NCBI GenBank assembly: GCA_021521415.1
Contig: JAIQDT010004247.1
Location: 124,001 to 188,000, forward strand
Reading direction: 5' to 3'
DNA length: 64,000 nucleotides
Origin: Bidens hawaiensis
Taxonomy: Eukaryota; Streptophyta; Magnoliopsida; Asterales; Asteraceae
Positions 1 to 10,700 of the stretch are shown here, piece after piece. Within the stretch, counting starts at the first letter, position 1; the number at the start of each line of letters is the position of its first letter. A model generated the notes under the pieces. It made no database searches. It was not told the origin of the DNA and worked only from the letters and a program-made list of their open reading frames with translations. Both the position numbers and the translations under genes were made by a program.

Positions 1-1877
1 AAATCGGTATGGATTTCTGATCTAGCACCTTGCCAAATAACCGAGTTTGTACTTCGGTTTACAGTTCAGTTTCATATAACATATTAACTTTTAATTATTT
101 AGTCAAACCAACCTCTAGCTCATACTCCAGACCCGTTTTTTTTAAATAATTTTGGTTATGAGTGTATATTATTTAGTTTGACGCCAGTAAAAAATGTGAA
201 TCAACCCGGGCCAATTTATTAAACCAAAGTACCTTTTCAGTATGGATTTCTACCCTGCCACCTTGCTGAATGTGCGGGATTATTTAACTATTATCGTTAA
301 CAGAAAGTTGATGTTAATACTGACTTTTTTTTGTGTTCCAATTTATATTTTTCATGGATAGCTTGTTATTTATAAATTAAATTTAAAATTTAACGTGTGA
401 CAGTTTGTTGCATTATCGAGCTGATGTGGCCTGCCATTACAAATGCCCTGATGAGCAAGAGCAACGGTGTTCTAACTTGTTGTTTAGGCAATTAAAGACA
501 TGGCAATCTGTAATAACAAAATCTATTTAAACTAAATAAAATAAACATAATGTTAATAATATGTTGTTGTTAACAAAGTAAATAGTACATTTTCTCATAA
601 AACTGAACTCTGAGAATATTATTAGTCACATCTAATGCTTTTATCTGAAACACATACAAAATTCAGATTTTATTCTAGATTGAGTTATCAGTTTTATAAA
701 TGAAATGATGAGTTATATTTATTTTGAGATACTTAATACACATGCAACTTAAACTAGAATATCTATATAAAAATTCATAAGACAACTAAAATAGATATTT
801 TGAAATAGTGGCCCGACCAAAAAGGGTATGCAGGTAAAGCATGTGCTTTGAGTTTAGACCCCATATCTTTAGCCGCCCCCCACCCCAACCCCAAACCAAC
901 CCAACCCCCCCCCCCCCCCCACACCACACACACACTTAATCACTTTTAAATTATGGATGTGGAGTTTGCAAATTATAGGGTGGAGTTGCGAGTGATTGTG
1001 AGTGTAAATTATATGGTGAAAAAGAAATTTAGTGGTTTTTTGTAAATTTAGGGAACATTGTTTGCCCTTGTTTATTTTTTAATATTTGTTGGATTGGTTG
1101 TGAGTAGAGGGGAGAAAAAACTGTAAAGATAAAGGTATAAAAAATATTATTTAATTGAACACAAAAAAGAAATATAGTTTTTTTTAGTGTAATTATAGAA
1201 AGAAGGACGAGAAATAGGTTGAGAATGCTCTAATCAATAACATACATATCACACACAAATAGTTAAGGGAGGGTTTGTGAGTTGTTTGATTGATATATGG
1301 GCTGATTAATTTCAACTTGAACTCCAATAGTTAAGGGAAGATTCTTTATGTCGTATTAAAAAAATTGAAAATCAATTGAAGATTTTATTTTTTTAAATGT
1401 GAAATATGTGAATGTAAGATCGTCACGTAGGTGCCACCTAATAATATAACCAATTTATATAACATTTAATCCATAACACATGCTCTTGACTTCTTGGTCC
1501 GAAGTATAAAAGCCTCAAATACCTAGATGACATCTACCTGACGATCTTACGTACACATATTTCATAACATGTGTCTTTAAAGCTTGCAATTTATAAGTCT
1601 ATCAATGATTTTATTTAGCGCGACTTTTAAAGGAACATGAGTCATCTAATTGGTTATATGTTGTTTAATTAATTTCCACAAAAGGAAAAAAAAAGTCTTT
1701 CAAAAACTCAAAAAACATTGCTATATTTCTATTTAACAAGAATAGCTGCATCTAAGGTCGGCCTAGAGGGTGTGCAGGCTGGCCAGCGCACATGGCAAAA
1801 AAAAACTTTTTTCTCATTTTATGTATATATAAGAAATAAACAAACTAAATGATTCAGTAAGTTTCTATGGACGACAT
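1..1877. other. AT-rich intergenic DNA, no gene seen
   Basis: I see no coding region or recognisable element. The sequence is AT-rich with short homopolymers. A low-complexity C tract and CA repeat lies at 905-936. The stretch around 1750-1800 has a GC-richer patch that may be old transposon sequence, but nothing supports a specific call. Confidence 0.6.
905..936. repeat. Poly-C tract and (CA)n microsatellite
   Basis: About 16 consecutive C residues are followed directly by a short CA dinucleotide run. This is simple-sequence DNA and its length is likely to vary between individuals or assemblies. Confidence 0.9.
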
Positions 1878-2417
1878 TAGGGGTGTTCATCGGATCGGAT
1901 AACGAATTATTTAGTATAATCTGTTCGAGTTATTTAGATTTGAAAATTCTAGAACCCTATCCGAAATCCGATCCGATCCGATTAGGAATATTCTTATCTG
2001 ATCCGAAATAATCCGAAATTATCTGAATAATCCAAATTAACCTAAAAAATTCTCCTAATTTTTTGTTTCTAACATTTAATAGTTTAGACACACAATAAAT
2101 ATACCTTCCGAAAATACAAATTAGTCTTGAACACAAATTTAAAGTTCAAACTTCAAATAATAGTCTAATAAATATATCAAACCGGAAAATACCACTAAAA
2201 CATGTTGTTTATTCGGATTAAACGGATATCCGACTAATCCATTCAAATCCGGAATTTTAAATTCCATATCTTAATCCGATCTGAATCCAAGTTAGTTATT
2301 TGGGTATTCGGATTATTCCGATCTGAATATCTAAACAAAAATTCGGATCGATTTATTTCGGTTTCAGTTTGAATTTCTGTTTTCTTTTTTAAATTTTGGA
2401 TTTCTTAAACACCCCTA
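1878..2417. mobile_element. Non-autonomous hAT-like MITE
   Basis: The 540-bp element starts TAGGGGTGTTCAT and ends TTAAACACCCCTA, so its ends are imperfect inverted repeats. The flanks GACGACAT (1870-1877) and GATCACAT (2418-2425) match at six of eight positions, as expected for a decayed 8-bp hAT duplication. The interior is made of degenerate ATCCGA/TCGGAT units in both orientations and has no ORF. A second family member at 17221-17773 has a perfect 8-bp duplication, which supports the boundaries here. Confidence 0.75.
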
Positions 2418-2490
2418 GATCACATGGTAGCTTACTTGCTTTCAGATCCAAAGGAGCACGGTTCAATTCCATTCTTTGTGGCTTTTTTTT
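2418..2490 (+). repeat. Possible tRNA-derived SINE head
   Basis: A GGTAGCTTACTTG stretch resembling a pol III A box is followed about 30 bp later by GGTTCAATTCC, a good B-box match, and then a T-rich run. This arrangement resembles the tRNA-related head of plant SINEs. It lies directly against the end of a hAT MITE. It does not look like a full tRNA gene, and no poly-A or terminal duplication was found. Confidence 0.3.
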
Positions 2491-2564
2491 CGTTTTTTAA
2501 ATTTAAACACTCTTATTTATTTAAGTAGATGAAGATAATTAATTAGCATCCTGAACATTATTAT

Positions 2565-3541
2565 TGAAGAAACACTAACCGGACCCCGGGCAGATTACGG
2601 GTAACCTGGGGGTTGGATAGCTGTTTCCCACGAGGGGTTAGACCCTTGGAAGATGGTTCTTCTGATAACCTGCAAAACAGACACCGTGAGCTCGTCACTG
2701 AGAAGGGGGGGGGTTCCTCCTTGTGACCACCCTCCGGCGTGAGAATCAGACTAGATTGCTCTTTAAATATAAAAGTATATTAAGAGATTGCTAGAGCAGA
2801 TATCAGGTATCATATGATGATATAAGATAATGTAATAATGTGTTTAGATGATCATACCATTTGGGGTATTTATAGCCGAAGGTAGGTTTCCAAGGAGGTA
2901 TGGCCGGCTGCAACAGTGTTCCTGTTCATCAACAGTAGCCTACGCACGTGCCCTGCTGGTAGTTGGTGGGTAGGCAGCGGCTGATAGTGACCAGGCCTGC
3001 TGTATACTATTCCCTTTCCACCAACTGCCGGCTACGCACGTGGTATGACAGTAGTTGGTGAGTAGGCAGCGACTAATAGTGATACAGTACAGGAGCATGT
3101 TGCTCGCCATACTGTATCAGTGAGCTGTCGTATCTCTGATCAGATCTTTCGCCCATACCTCGTCAGGTACAGTAAAAGATCCTTCAGTATACAGACTGGC
3201 TTATTTGGGCGGGAGTATTCCCCCTCCCGCCTCTGTGCGGGATTGCTCCCGGCTTTGCTCATTCCTTCAGGTGACACTGATCGAGAGCTAAGTGCCTTGT
3301 GCGTGTAGCCATGCTGCGCGGGTGGCCTTCCCTAATGGCTTGTATCCGAGGCTGCGGGGACAGGCGGAGTCCTTCACCATTGGGAGGCATTTCCTGCGGG
3401 ACCAGCTTGCGTACTGCGCGTAAGGACGTCACGTCTCTGAGCATGGTTGGTCCTGCGGATCCAGTTGGTCTCTGCGCAGACGTCCCTGTTTAAGGTGAGT
3501 CCTGCGGGACCAACTGGGCTCTGCTGGGACCTACCTCTTCA
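2565..3541 (-). mobile_element. Solo LTR of a Tat-like gypsy element
   Basis: Read on the minus strand, this 977-bp segment starts TGAAGAGGTAGG and ends GTGTTTCTTCA. It is flanked by the 5-bp duplication ATTAT (2560-2564 and 3542-3546). Its minus strand shares blocks with the LTRs of the Tat element at 19936-36769: GAGCTCACGGTGTCTGTTTT, TTCGGCTATAAATACC and the GTGTTTCTTCA terminus. No internal region, PBS or PPT accompanies it, so it is most simply the product of recombination between two LTRs. It is GC-richer than its surroundings. Short ORFs inside it are not credible genes. Confidence 0.88.
2867..2874 (-). promoter_or_regulatory. TATA box of the solo LTR
   Basis: TATAAATA on the minus strand sits in the context CGGCTATAAATACC, the same context as in both LTRs of the Tat element downstream. 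Conservation across copies suggests it is the LTR core promoter. Confidence 0.6.
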
Positions 3542-4135
3542 ATTATTTAATTTGAACAACAAATTTGTTTTGGATATTATTAATGCTCCTATCTACGGTT
3601 TATATTTTTCAAGAATGAATATTTTTATATTACGTATTATAATATTCTATTTGATTTTTTATTTTATATAAATACCTTGTACTCGTTAGCTTTTGAAAAA
3701 AAAAGAAACACACTTTTTTTCTTCTGAACATCTTGACGTAGACTTTAGCGAAAAACCAGGTAGTTTTTTTTCAAAGTCAAACAATCTTTTGGTCTTGTAA
3801 ACGTGCTTTGGAATATTATTATTTATTACTGAAGATTTGATCAACAACGTTGTTTTAAAAAAATGTTAAGGGAATTTCTCAACAGAAAAAGGTATTTCAA
3901 AAATGAAGTTGTTGAATTCTTTACTTAGAATCCACAAGGTCATGAGAAAAACTTAACTGATTAAAAATTATAGATATTGAGAGTGACGTATTAGCCAATA
4001 TGGATGACAAAAGTTGATCAAGAACTTTGCTTTCAAAATTGCTAGGAGAGGCTAATGATTTGTTAAGCGTTTAAATTATATCACTTTATTACAAACATCT
4101 TTTATTTTGTTTATTGTTAGACTGGTCGCTATGGT

Positions 4136-4243
4136 GAGGGGCTTCGAAGCCCCTCCCCAGTGCCACGTCAGCGTCACGTGGGCACTGGGGGCTTCGAAAC
4201 CCCACCCGAAAGATGCCCTTCTATGGTGCGGGGGCTTCGAAGC
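4136..4243. repeat. Cluster of GC-rich palindromes, possible short MITE
   Basis: A perfect 20-bp palindrome built on GGGGCTTCGAAGCCCC lies at 4136-4155. A near-perfect inverted repeat with CCCAGTGCC/GGCACTGGG arms follows at 4156-4189. A second copy of the CTTCGAA palindrome lies near 4229-4245, preceded by the same CTATGGTG context. The dense symmetry resembles a foldback or MITE remnant. No target duplication was identified. Confidence 0.5.
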
Positions 4244-4347
4244 CCCTTTATTTATTATTTTTTTATAAAACCAAAAATCAACAAACACAAACACAATAAC
4301 CTATAACCCCTCAAATGGTATCACTGGAAACCCCTCATCCTCCACCT

Positions 4348-4375
4348 CACCACCACCACCACCACCACCACCACC
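4348..4375. repeat. (CAC)n microsatellite
   Basis: Nine consecutive CAC units. The surrounding 150 bp is also CCA-rich. Confidence 0.9.
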
Positions 4376-5170
4376 GATCTCACCACCCTAATCTACAAAG
4401 GCTGCGCCAACCAAAACTTCTAAAACCCACTAGCCACCCAAAACCCTCGTCTCACAATCACAATCATCCACCACCACCTTCTTCAAAACCACCGTCGGAG
4501 AAAACGATTCATCCACCACCATCGCTGGTCTGTATGTATGTGTGTTTGAGAGAGAGAGAGAGGGCCCACATGTTTCCCATTCGCGCCGGCCATTGCAACA
4601 ATCTCACCCACGGCGCCCAGCCCTCAACGGCGCCCCACAGCGGTGTTTGCCATCCACCGCGCCCCAAAAAAGACCTCATCCGCGCCCCATAGCGGATAGT
4701 CTTATTGAGCTTGTGTTTAGTGACACATCTTGTAAGGCCCCGTTACCGGTAGCCCTACTTTGGTGTTTGATTTACTCATAAACACAGTTCTAAATCAGAG
4801 TTAATAAAAACATTCGCGGAACATTAAAACTTCAACCATAATATGTTACATAACCTTCAAATCTTGTCTTATAAAACATTCATAGTCGTTTAAAACAAAA
4901 CATAGTCTTTAAACATCACAACATTTCTTCGAGATGCCAATCTCTTCGATTCCATGCCATGTGTCTTCAATCATGCTAGCTGTCTCAACCTATTTGCCTG
5001 CGTGCATACTAAAAGTCAGCTACGCTGAATGAGTTCTAGTTAATCACATAACTTACTTTACATACACATACACGTGCCCATAGGTACGCATTACATACTT
5101 AACCTGTCAATCAATCTTTCATACACATATATATCTAACCTTACGTTATAAAGAGCATTCGCCCTACATA

Positions 5171-5335
5171 CCTCGGATATTATTAGGGTCTGGTACCCTC
5201 CATCCTCGAATATTATTAGGTTCTGGTGCCCTCCATCATCGGATATTATTAGGGTCCGGTGCCCTCCATCCTCGGATATTATTAGGGTCCGGGACCCTTC
5301 ATCCTCGGATATTTTTAGGGTCTGGTACCCTTTCT
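5171..5335 (-). repeat. Five exact-length 33-bp tandem repeats
   Basis: Five head-to-tail units of exactly 33 bp, each containing CTCGGATATTATTAGGGT or a near match and then a GGTACCCT-like segment. Each unit can pair AGGGT with ACCCT across a short loop. An open frame on the minus strand translates the array into a repeated peptide, but this is a by-product of the unit length being divisible by three. The array lies inside the solo LTR. Confidence 0.9.
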
Positions 5336-5999
5336 TCCATACCTTTTTAACATACTTTTCTATATACACAATCGTAAGTTTCATACATACATCATTCATT
5401 CTTTATCTTACAACATACTTATAACATCAACCATTTCCTGGCAATACATGCAATTCCAATTATCGTTCATGTATCGACAAGAAACCATTCATACATTTCA
5501 CATAATACATATATGGCATATACTTATCACTTAGGATAAGTGTATTAACTAATCACATCGAGTATGCACACAACCCCGAAAACATAACAAGGAATGGGGC
5601 TAGAAACTCACCTGAAGTCGGTTACGTTCACCGTTAATAATTATTCCTTTCTTCAGTTGGACACGGCTAACTGTATAACAATTACTCGTATCAATTATCT
5701 ATCACTAGCCATATCACGTTTCTATTCTAATTATAACCCTCAACGGACGGGGGTCCGGGGGCAGCGCCCCTGGCAGCGGGGTCTAGGGGCGGCAGCCCCT
5801 AGCAGGGTCCAATGGGCAGAGCCCCTAGCTGGGGTCGATTACAATATTGAATCATTAATTAATTCTATTAACCGTCGTAACACATTTTCCATTACAATTT
5901 TGAATCATTAATTAATTCGCTAACTCAAAAGTTCAAGGGCCTAATTGTAATTAATTCATTCTTTTCTAAGTCCGGGGACTGTTCTGTCATTTTATCAAA

Positions 6000-6320
6000 G
6001 TCTAGTTCGTTAATAAGCTCTTTAACGAATTGGGGTTCATTCGTTACTTCTGTCTTCCATAACGAATTGGCTAATTCGTTATTTCATAACGAATTGGCCT
6101 TTTTAGCGAATCGGTCCAAATTTGTCTGGTCTGTCTAACAAATTGAAATCCTTGGCGAATTGAACCCTTATGACGAACCAGTCCTCATAACGAATTAAAC
6201 CTTATAGCGAGCCGGTCAACAGACGAATTGAACTTAACGAACTGAAGCTAGTTCGTCAGTCTTTCCTTAACGAATTAGTACACGAATCAAAGCTAGTTCG
6301 TTAGACCTCCGTCAGCGAAT
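6000..6320 (-). repeat. Degenerate TAACGAATT repeat block in LTR
   Basis: Many copies of (T)AACGAATT and its complement AATTCGTTA occur at irregular spacing. The related LTR at 49292-49500 holds the same motif in a cleaner 34-bp tandem array, so this block is probably an eroded version of that array. Confidence 0.7.
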
Positions 6321-6944
6321 TAGGGTTAGGTCAGGGAATGTCAGAACATTCCCTGACACCTCCTTACCTCGTATTAACTTTTCCGGCGCCGCCATTGCTG
6401 GAAAGCCGCGAACACGTCGGAAAAACGATTTTTAGCTCCTTTTTCACCGTTTTTTCGTCCCGTTCGATCCAGATCTGAGCTAGGGTGACCCCTAAGCTCA
6501 TCATAGGTTCGGTTTATACCCGATTCCACTCGGATCTCGTGACTTAAATGGTTTAACGGTGTCGGCTCGTCGTTTCATGACTATATCTAACGGGTTAAGC
6601 TCATACAATATTAAACTATCATTACCTCGGGTCGGTGTTCGGTTTCCTTCTTGGTTTCGACTAGAGAAAAGGGAAGAACTAGAGAGAGATCTTAAGTGTG
6701 TGTTATGCGTGGTATATGGAATATGTGTGAATGAGAATTAAATGGATATTAAGGGTTTATATATTTATGGATCATGGGCTTAAGCCCATGGTCTTTCCTT
6801 CTTTCTTTCTTAACCCAAGTCCATAACCCATATTCATTTACCCAACACTAGCCCAACTCGTATTCTATTTATCTAAACCGATAACGACCCACTATAAAAT
6901 AACGAAATTTATTTTATTATAATAACTAAAAGTAGGATGTTACA

Positions 6945-8120
6945 CATCTTTTTCACACAAGCCCCCAAAATTATATAGTTTTCTCAAAAACGACCCTGGA
7001 TACATATTATCCATATGATAATGGAACACAATCTATTTCAAACATACAGACAGTTAACCAAACATGATGAATTTATGATCTTCTCTTCTGGAAAAGTCTT
7101 GGTCTTTAAACCTTTTTTTACACAGATAAATAACTTACCAAGAAAAATGTAGACTTTACTTTTAGATAAATTTGCGTTATGATCGAATGCCATGAAGCTG
7201 GATCTTAGAATGAAAATGAGACCATTTACGTTGACAAAGACAATTTACATAAGTTTAAATCATCATGGAAAAGTTTATACGTTCAATAAATGATATTACT
7301 GTACACATTGACTTGATGAAAGATACGCATTTTTCTTTTTGTGTTTAGTGTAAGTTGCACGCATGACTTTGGCGTAAGGTTATTTTGACTTAATTTGTAC
7401 GTCTTTTTAAAATGATTTTTATATTTAAATTTTATTAAATTAATGGGTGTGTAGGCTTGGATATAACTATAGGTTGTCTTTTAGTGAAATGAATGAACGA
7501 GGAATTGCATGCCCTTGGAATTTATCCCAAAGCTTCAGAATGCATGCTTGACTACAAACAAAATCTATTTATTCTTGATAATTTTTTTTCCTACACAACT
7601 AGCGCTCCTGGCTAAGATACATTGACAAAATTCACACATTCAGGATTTGGACCCAAAATTTCCTTATGAAGAAAACTTTTAGGAATAATAAATAGTCCAG
7701 ACATTACTAAATGTACAAAGGCGGAGCTTGAGAGGGGCAGGGAGGGATCATGGCCTCCTTGTTTTAGGGCTATGAACCATGATGGAACCAAGGGAGGGGC
7801 CCTCCGGTCGGCCAGACTATCGTTTAGTTAGAAAACTTAACCAAGAATCAGTCATTTAGTTTGACCCCCCAATATACATTATCTGATTATGTATCTAAAG
7901 GTATAAGAGTTATTTTTTCAAGCAACCGAATGGTGTCTATAAACTATGAAGAAGATGAGTGAAGAAATGAGATATAACTTTCCTGGGATACAGAGTACTA
8001 AAGTTGAACTAAAATATAATAAGATACACCTTGTTATATTTTTTAAAGAGAAGATACATTCACATGTAGTGTTAAATAAAAATTTCAATGGTGTTCATAT
8101 TGGATGCTCTCGATGCTAAC
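6945..8120. other. AT-rich intergenic DNA, no gene seen
   Basis: No coding potential was found. A patch at about 7722-7810 (GGCGGAGCTTGAGAGG...) resembles the terminal sequence of plant hAT elements. No partner end or target duplication was found, so it is not called as an element. Confidence 0.5.
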
Positions 8121-8288
8121 TGTTGGTTAATCATCAATCTCGTTAAAGTTCCGTTAAAATAGTTCGTTAGTTTATTATTAATAGATAAACTCTGTTAGAA
8201 TATTCAGTTAGTACAGTTAGGGTACAAAGTGTAATTAGTTAATAGTTGGTGTATATTATTGTTCGATTATTCGATCCCGTGACCCTCA
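8121..8288 (+). repeat. 5' LTR of the gag-only element
   Basis: It starts TGTTGGTTAATCATC and ends CCCTCA just before the PBS, about 168 bp, which is short for a copia LTR. The first 83 bp recur almost unchanged at 9893-9975. Confidence 0.85.
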
Positions 8289-8290
8289 AT

Positions 8291-8302
8291 TGGTATCAGA
8301 GC
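8291..8302 (+). promoter_or_regulatory. Primer binding site (initiator tRNA-Met)
   Basis: TGGTATCAGAGC is the standard complement of the 3' end of plant initiator tRNA-Met. It sits two bases after the LTR end. Confidence 0.9.
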
Positions 8303-8822
8303 GAGGCTCTAAGAAAACCCCAAATTCGAAACCCTAACCGGTAAGAACAAAAGAGGGGAACAGACCTGCAGATTAGAAGACGGAGAAGAAGCACCAAATT
8401 GTTGAGAGCGTGATCAATTGGCGAAGTTCCGATTACAAGGAGAAACCTATTAAATCAAAACGGCGTCGTGATTTGGGTTAATCGGAAAAGTTCAATACGG
8501 TGTTTTAGGAAAAGGAAACGGTGGAAGTTGTTTTGTTTTGTGTGAATGTATCTACAAAAGTCAAACACACATACGTATATAAACTTTTAATAAAAATAAA
8601 TTAATTATTTATTATTTAGAAAGTAAAGAAATAAAAATTATATTCAAGATTTTTAAAGAAATAAAGTTTTGAATAAAAAGAAAAGAAAAGAAAATTGTTT
8701 TATTTGAAAAGGTAGCAAATAAAACATCGAACCTGTGTGATTCGAATAGCAAGACTCCGAACCTTCGTGATTCGTTGAGAATAAGTGGCTCCGAACCTTC
8801 GTGATTCGTAGAGCAAGAGGAA

Positions 8823-8935
8823 GACCTGTGTGGCATCTAAGACCTGTGTGGCAAACAAAGACCTGTGTGGCAAATAAATCTTGTGTGGTACAAATCCTGT
8901 GTGGTAAAAGCAAAAACCTGTGTGGTTTAAATCGA
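8823..8935 (+). repeat. CCTGTGTGG repeats in the gag leader
   Basis: Six copies of a CCTGTGTGG or CTTGTGTGG core, spaced roughly 15-20 bp apart with A-rich linkers, lie immediately upstream of the gag start. A related pair (CCGAACCTTCGTGATTCG) lies just before them at about 8757-8812. Confidence 0.8.
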
Positions 8936-8948
8936 GTAAGAAGTAAAT

Positions 8949-9849
8949 ATGTCTAGCAAAGAAGATTCATCAAGTGGGTCAACAAAAATTCGTGAGCAAG
9001 GGAATATATCTTTTCAATGTCCAAAATTGACTGAGTCAAACTATACGACATGGGTAGTATTAATGGAGACAATCTTAAAGGCTTATGGTCTTTGGGAAGC
9101 GGTAAGCTCAGAAGAAGAAGTTGATGAAAAGAAGGCGTATACGACCAAGGCAATGATCCTACAAACGATGCCAGAAGATATTTTGATGCAAGTGGCACAA
9201 CACCCGACAACAAAAGAAGTGTGGGAGGCGATAAAAGTTCGACACCTAGGAGCGGATCTAGTTCAGAAAGCACGTCTTCAGACATTAAGGGGCGAGTTAG
9301 ATAAATTAAAGATGAAAGAAAATGAGATCGTGAGTGATTTCTCTGGAAAATTGGGAAGCATAAGAGCCAAATTTAAAAATTTTTGGTTCCAATCTCAAGG
9401 ATAAGATAATTGTAAGGAAATTGCTCAATTCAGTTCCAAAGAAATTTCTACCAATCGTGGCATCTATCGAGCAACATTTGGAAATTGACAAAATACCATT
9501 TGAAGAAGCGGTAGGAAGAATAATAGCTTTTGAAGAACGCCTTAAAACTCAAGACGAACCAGAAGACGATACCGAAAGAAAGCTTTTGATGGCTAGTAAT
9601 CATCCTAAGAACTGGCGTCATGGAAAAGGTCGTGGTAATAGAAGCCAAGACAAAGATCAAGGAAGAGAACCTTTCAAAGAAGAAAGAAGACGTGGAAACG
9701 CGAGTCGCGGATACAAAGACAAAAGTGATCTCAAGTGCTATGAATGTAATGAATATGGTCACTTCGCATATGAATGCCCAAAGTGGAAAAACAAAGAAAA
9801 AGAAGATCTGGAGGCTCATCTCATACATAGTTTAACTACACTACTATGA
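8949..9849 (+). pseudogene. copia Gag, disrupted by a 1-bp frameshift
   Basis: Gag is the structural protein that coats the element RNA in cytoplasmic particles. The first open segment (8949-9404, 151 codons) has the copia Gag N-terminal pattern, including a KLTESNYTTW box and a VWEAIKVRHLG stretch, and fits the UBN2 Gag family. A T run near 9380 carries one extra base, which ends this frame with a short aberrant tail. The second segment (9421-9849) continues in the shifted frame with a basic linker and one CCHC zinc knuckle (CYECNEYGHFAYEC). The frames meet without loss of other sequence, so this is a young single-base break. No protease or pol follows. The start is the ATG right after the leader repeats. 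Confidence 0.88.
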
Positions 9850-9879
9850 AGACAAAGCAAGCCGTGTTGAAGATCGAGA

Positions 9880-9975
9880 TTAAGGGGGTGATTGTTGGTT
9901 AATCATTGATCTCGTTAAAGTTCCGTTAAAATAGTTCGTTAGTTTATTATTAATAGATAAACTCTGTTAGAATAT
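9880..9975 (+). repeat. PPT and truncated 3' LTR of the gag-only element
   Basis: The purine tract ATTAAGGGGGTGA (9880-9892) abuts TGTTGGTTAATCATTG, the LTR start. Identity with the 5' LTR runs to GTTAGAATAT at 9975 and then stops abruptly, so half of the 3' LTR is missing. The sequence downstream is unrelated, pointing to a deletion or another insertion at this point. Confidence 0.85.
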
Positions 9976-10189
9976 GCCTTGTTATTACCTAACTTATTTT
10001 GACAATACATAATTAACACCTATCACGATTAGCAAGTTACATAACTCTTTAAAATAACATGTCTTGTTATAACCTAAGATGATTTTGGAACCTCAATAGC
10101 TTCAATACAATGATGGGGTCCAAGGGGCACTGCTCCTTAACGGGTTCAGCACAACGCCTTGGCAAAGTAAGGGGTTGATACTATCATTG

Positions 10190-10700
10190 GTTGGGATCGC
10201 CCTTTTGCGACCAACTATTCGGTTGCAAATTGGTTGCAAATGCCCTTTTGCGGCCGATTTCAAAGGTCGGTTAAACCCTGGTTGATAAATTTTTGCAACC
10301 AATTTTTACGACCGAAAATATTGTTCCGGCTGATATTGGGACTATTGTTTTGGTTGCAAATTTAGTGATCGAATTTGCAACTAAACTGTTTCTGCGACCG
10401 AAAATATTGTTCCGACTGATTTTGCGACAATTGTTTTGGTTGCAAATTTAGTGACCGAATTTGCAACTGAATTGTTTTTGCGACTACAGAGTTTGCAACC
10501 GAACCGATGACGGCCAATTTTGCAGCTGAACTTTTCCGGGTCCATTTTTGCGACTGAATATTTTTGCGTCCATTTTTTGCGACTGAACTTTTTCCTCACC
10601 TATTTTGCAACTGAACATTTTCACGACCATTTTTGCAACTGAAATGCGTAGACACTAAAAACTGAAAATGGTTCTATGAACATCATTTTGGTCGCAAAGA
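10190..10700. repeat. CACTA-type subterminal repeat block
   Basis: Dozens of short motifs of the type TTTGCGACC, GGTTGCAAA and GACCGAAAAT occur in both orientations. This is the pattern of subterminal repeats in CACTA (En/Spm) transposons. The matching block at 18060-18742 ends in a recognisable CACTA terminus, but no CACTAC end is visible on this left side. It could be the left end of the same element after loss of its terminus, or a separate fragment. Confidence 0.6.

Larger units (their letters stand above)
3542..4730. other. No gene; palindromic and simple-sequence DNA
   Basis: 3542-4080 is AT-rich with nothing recognisable. 4090-4260 is GC-rich and palindromic. From 4348 to about 4690 the sequence is CAC- and CCA-rich simple DNA. 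A His/Pro-rich open frame there results from the trinucleotide repeat and is not treated as a gene. Confidence 0.6.
4731..6944 (-). mobile_element. Solo LTR of a Tekay-like gypsy element
   Basis: The segment is 2214 bp with TG...CA ends (TGTAAGGCC...GATGTTACA on the plus strand) and is flanked by the 5-bp duplication CATCT (4726-4730 and 6945-6949). Read on the minus strand it begins TGTAACATCCTACTTTTAG and contains CATGGGCTTAAG. It is clearly related to the split 3' LTR at 44214-50387, which begins TGTAACATCCTGATTTTG. It carries the 33-bp tandem array at 5171-5335 and a block of CGAATT-type repeats at 6000-6320. No internal sequence is present, so it is a solo LTR. Confidence 0.9.
8121..9975 (+). 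mobile_element. Gag-only non-autonomous copia element (TR-GAG type)
   Basis: A compact LTR element in this order: 5' LTR (8121-8288), PBS complementary to initiator tRNA-Met (from 8291), a repeat-rich leader, one gag gene (8949-9849), a purine tract and a 3' LTR (9893-9975). Only 40 bp lie between the gag stop and the 3' LTR, so there was never room for protease, integrase or reverse transcriptase at this locus. The 3' LTR matches about the first 83 bp of the 168-bp 5' LTR and then breaks off. Gag-only elements flanked by LTRs are a known non-autonomous class and would need a copia partner's pol to move. Confidence 0.85.

Noticed and set aside
4315..4692. 125-codon His/Pro-rich open frame
   Set aside because: It is produced by CAC/CCA simple repeats, has no homology I recognise, and ends in unrelated sequence. 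Treated as low-complexity DNA.
5171..5335. CRISPR-like regular array
   Set aside because: Units are contiguous with no unique spacers, the organism is a plant, and the array is inside an LTR.
5091..5399. Minus-strand ORF with a repeated LIISEDGG-like peptide
   Set aside because: The peptide repeat is the translation of a 33-bp tandem DNA repeat inside an LTR; unit length divisible by three keeps the frame open.
7720..7870. hAT-like terminal sequence
   Set aside because: GGCGGAGCTTGAG resembles hAT ends, but no second end, duplication or coding remnant was found.
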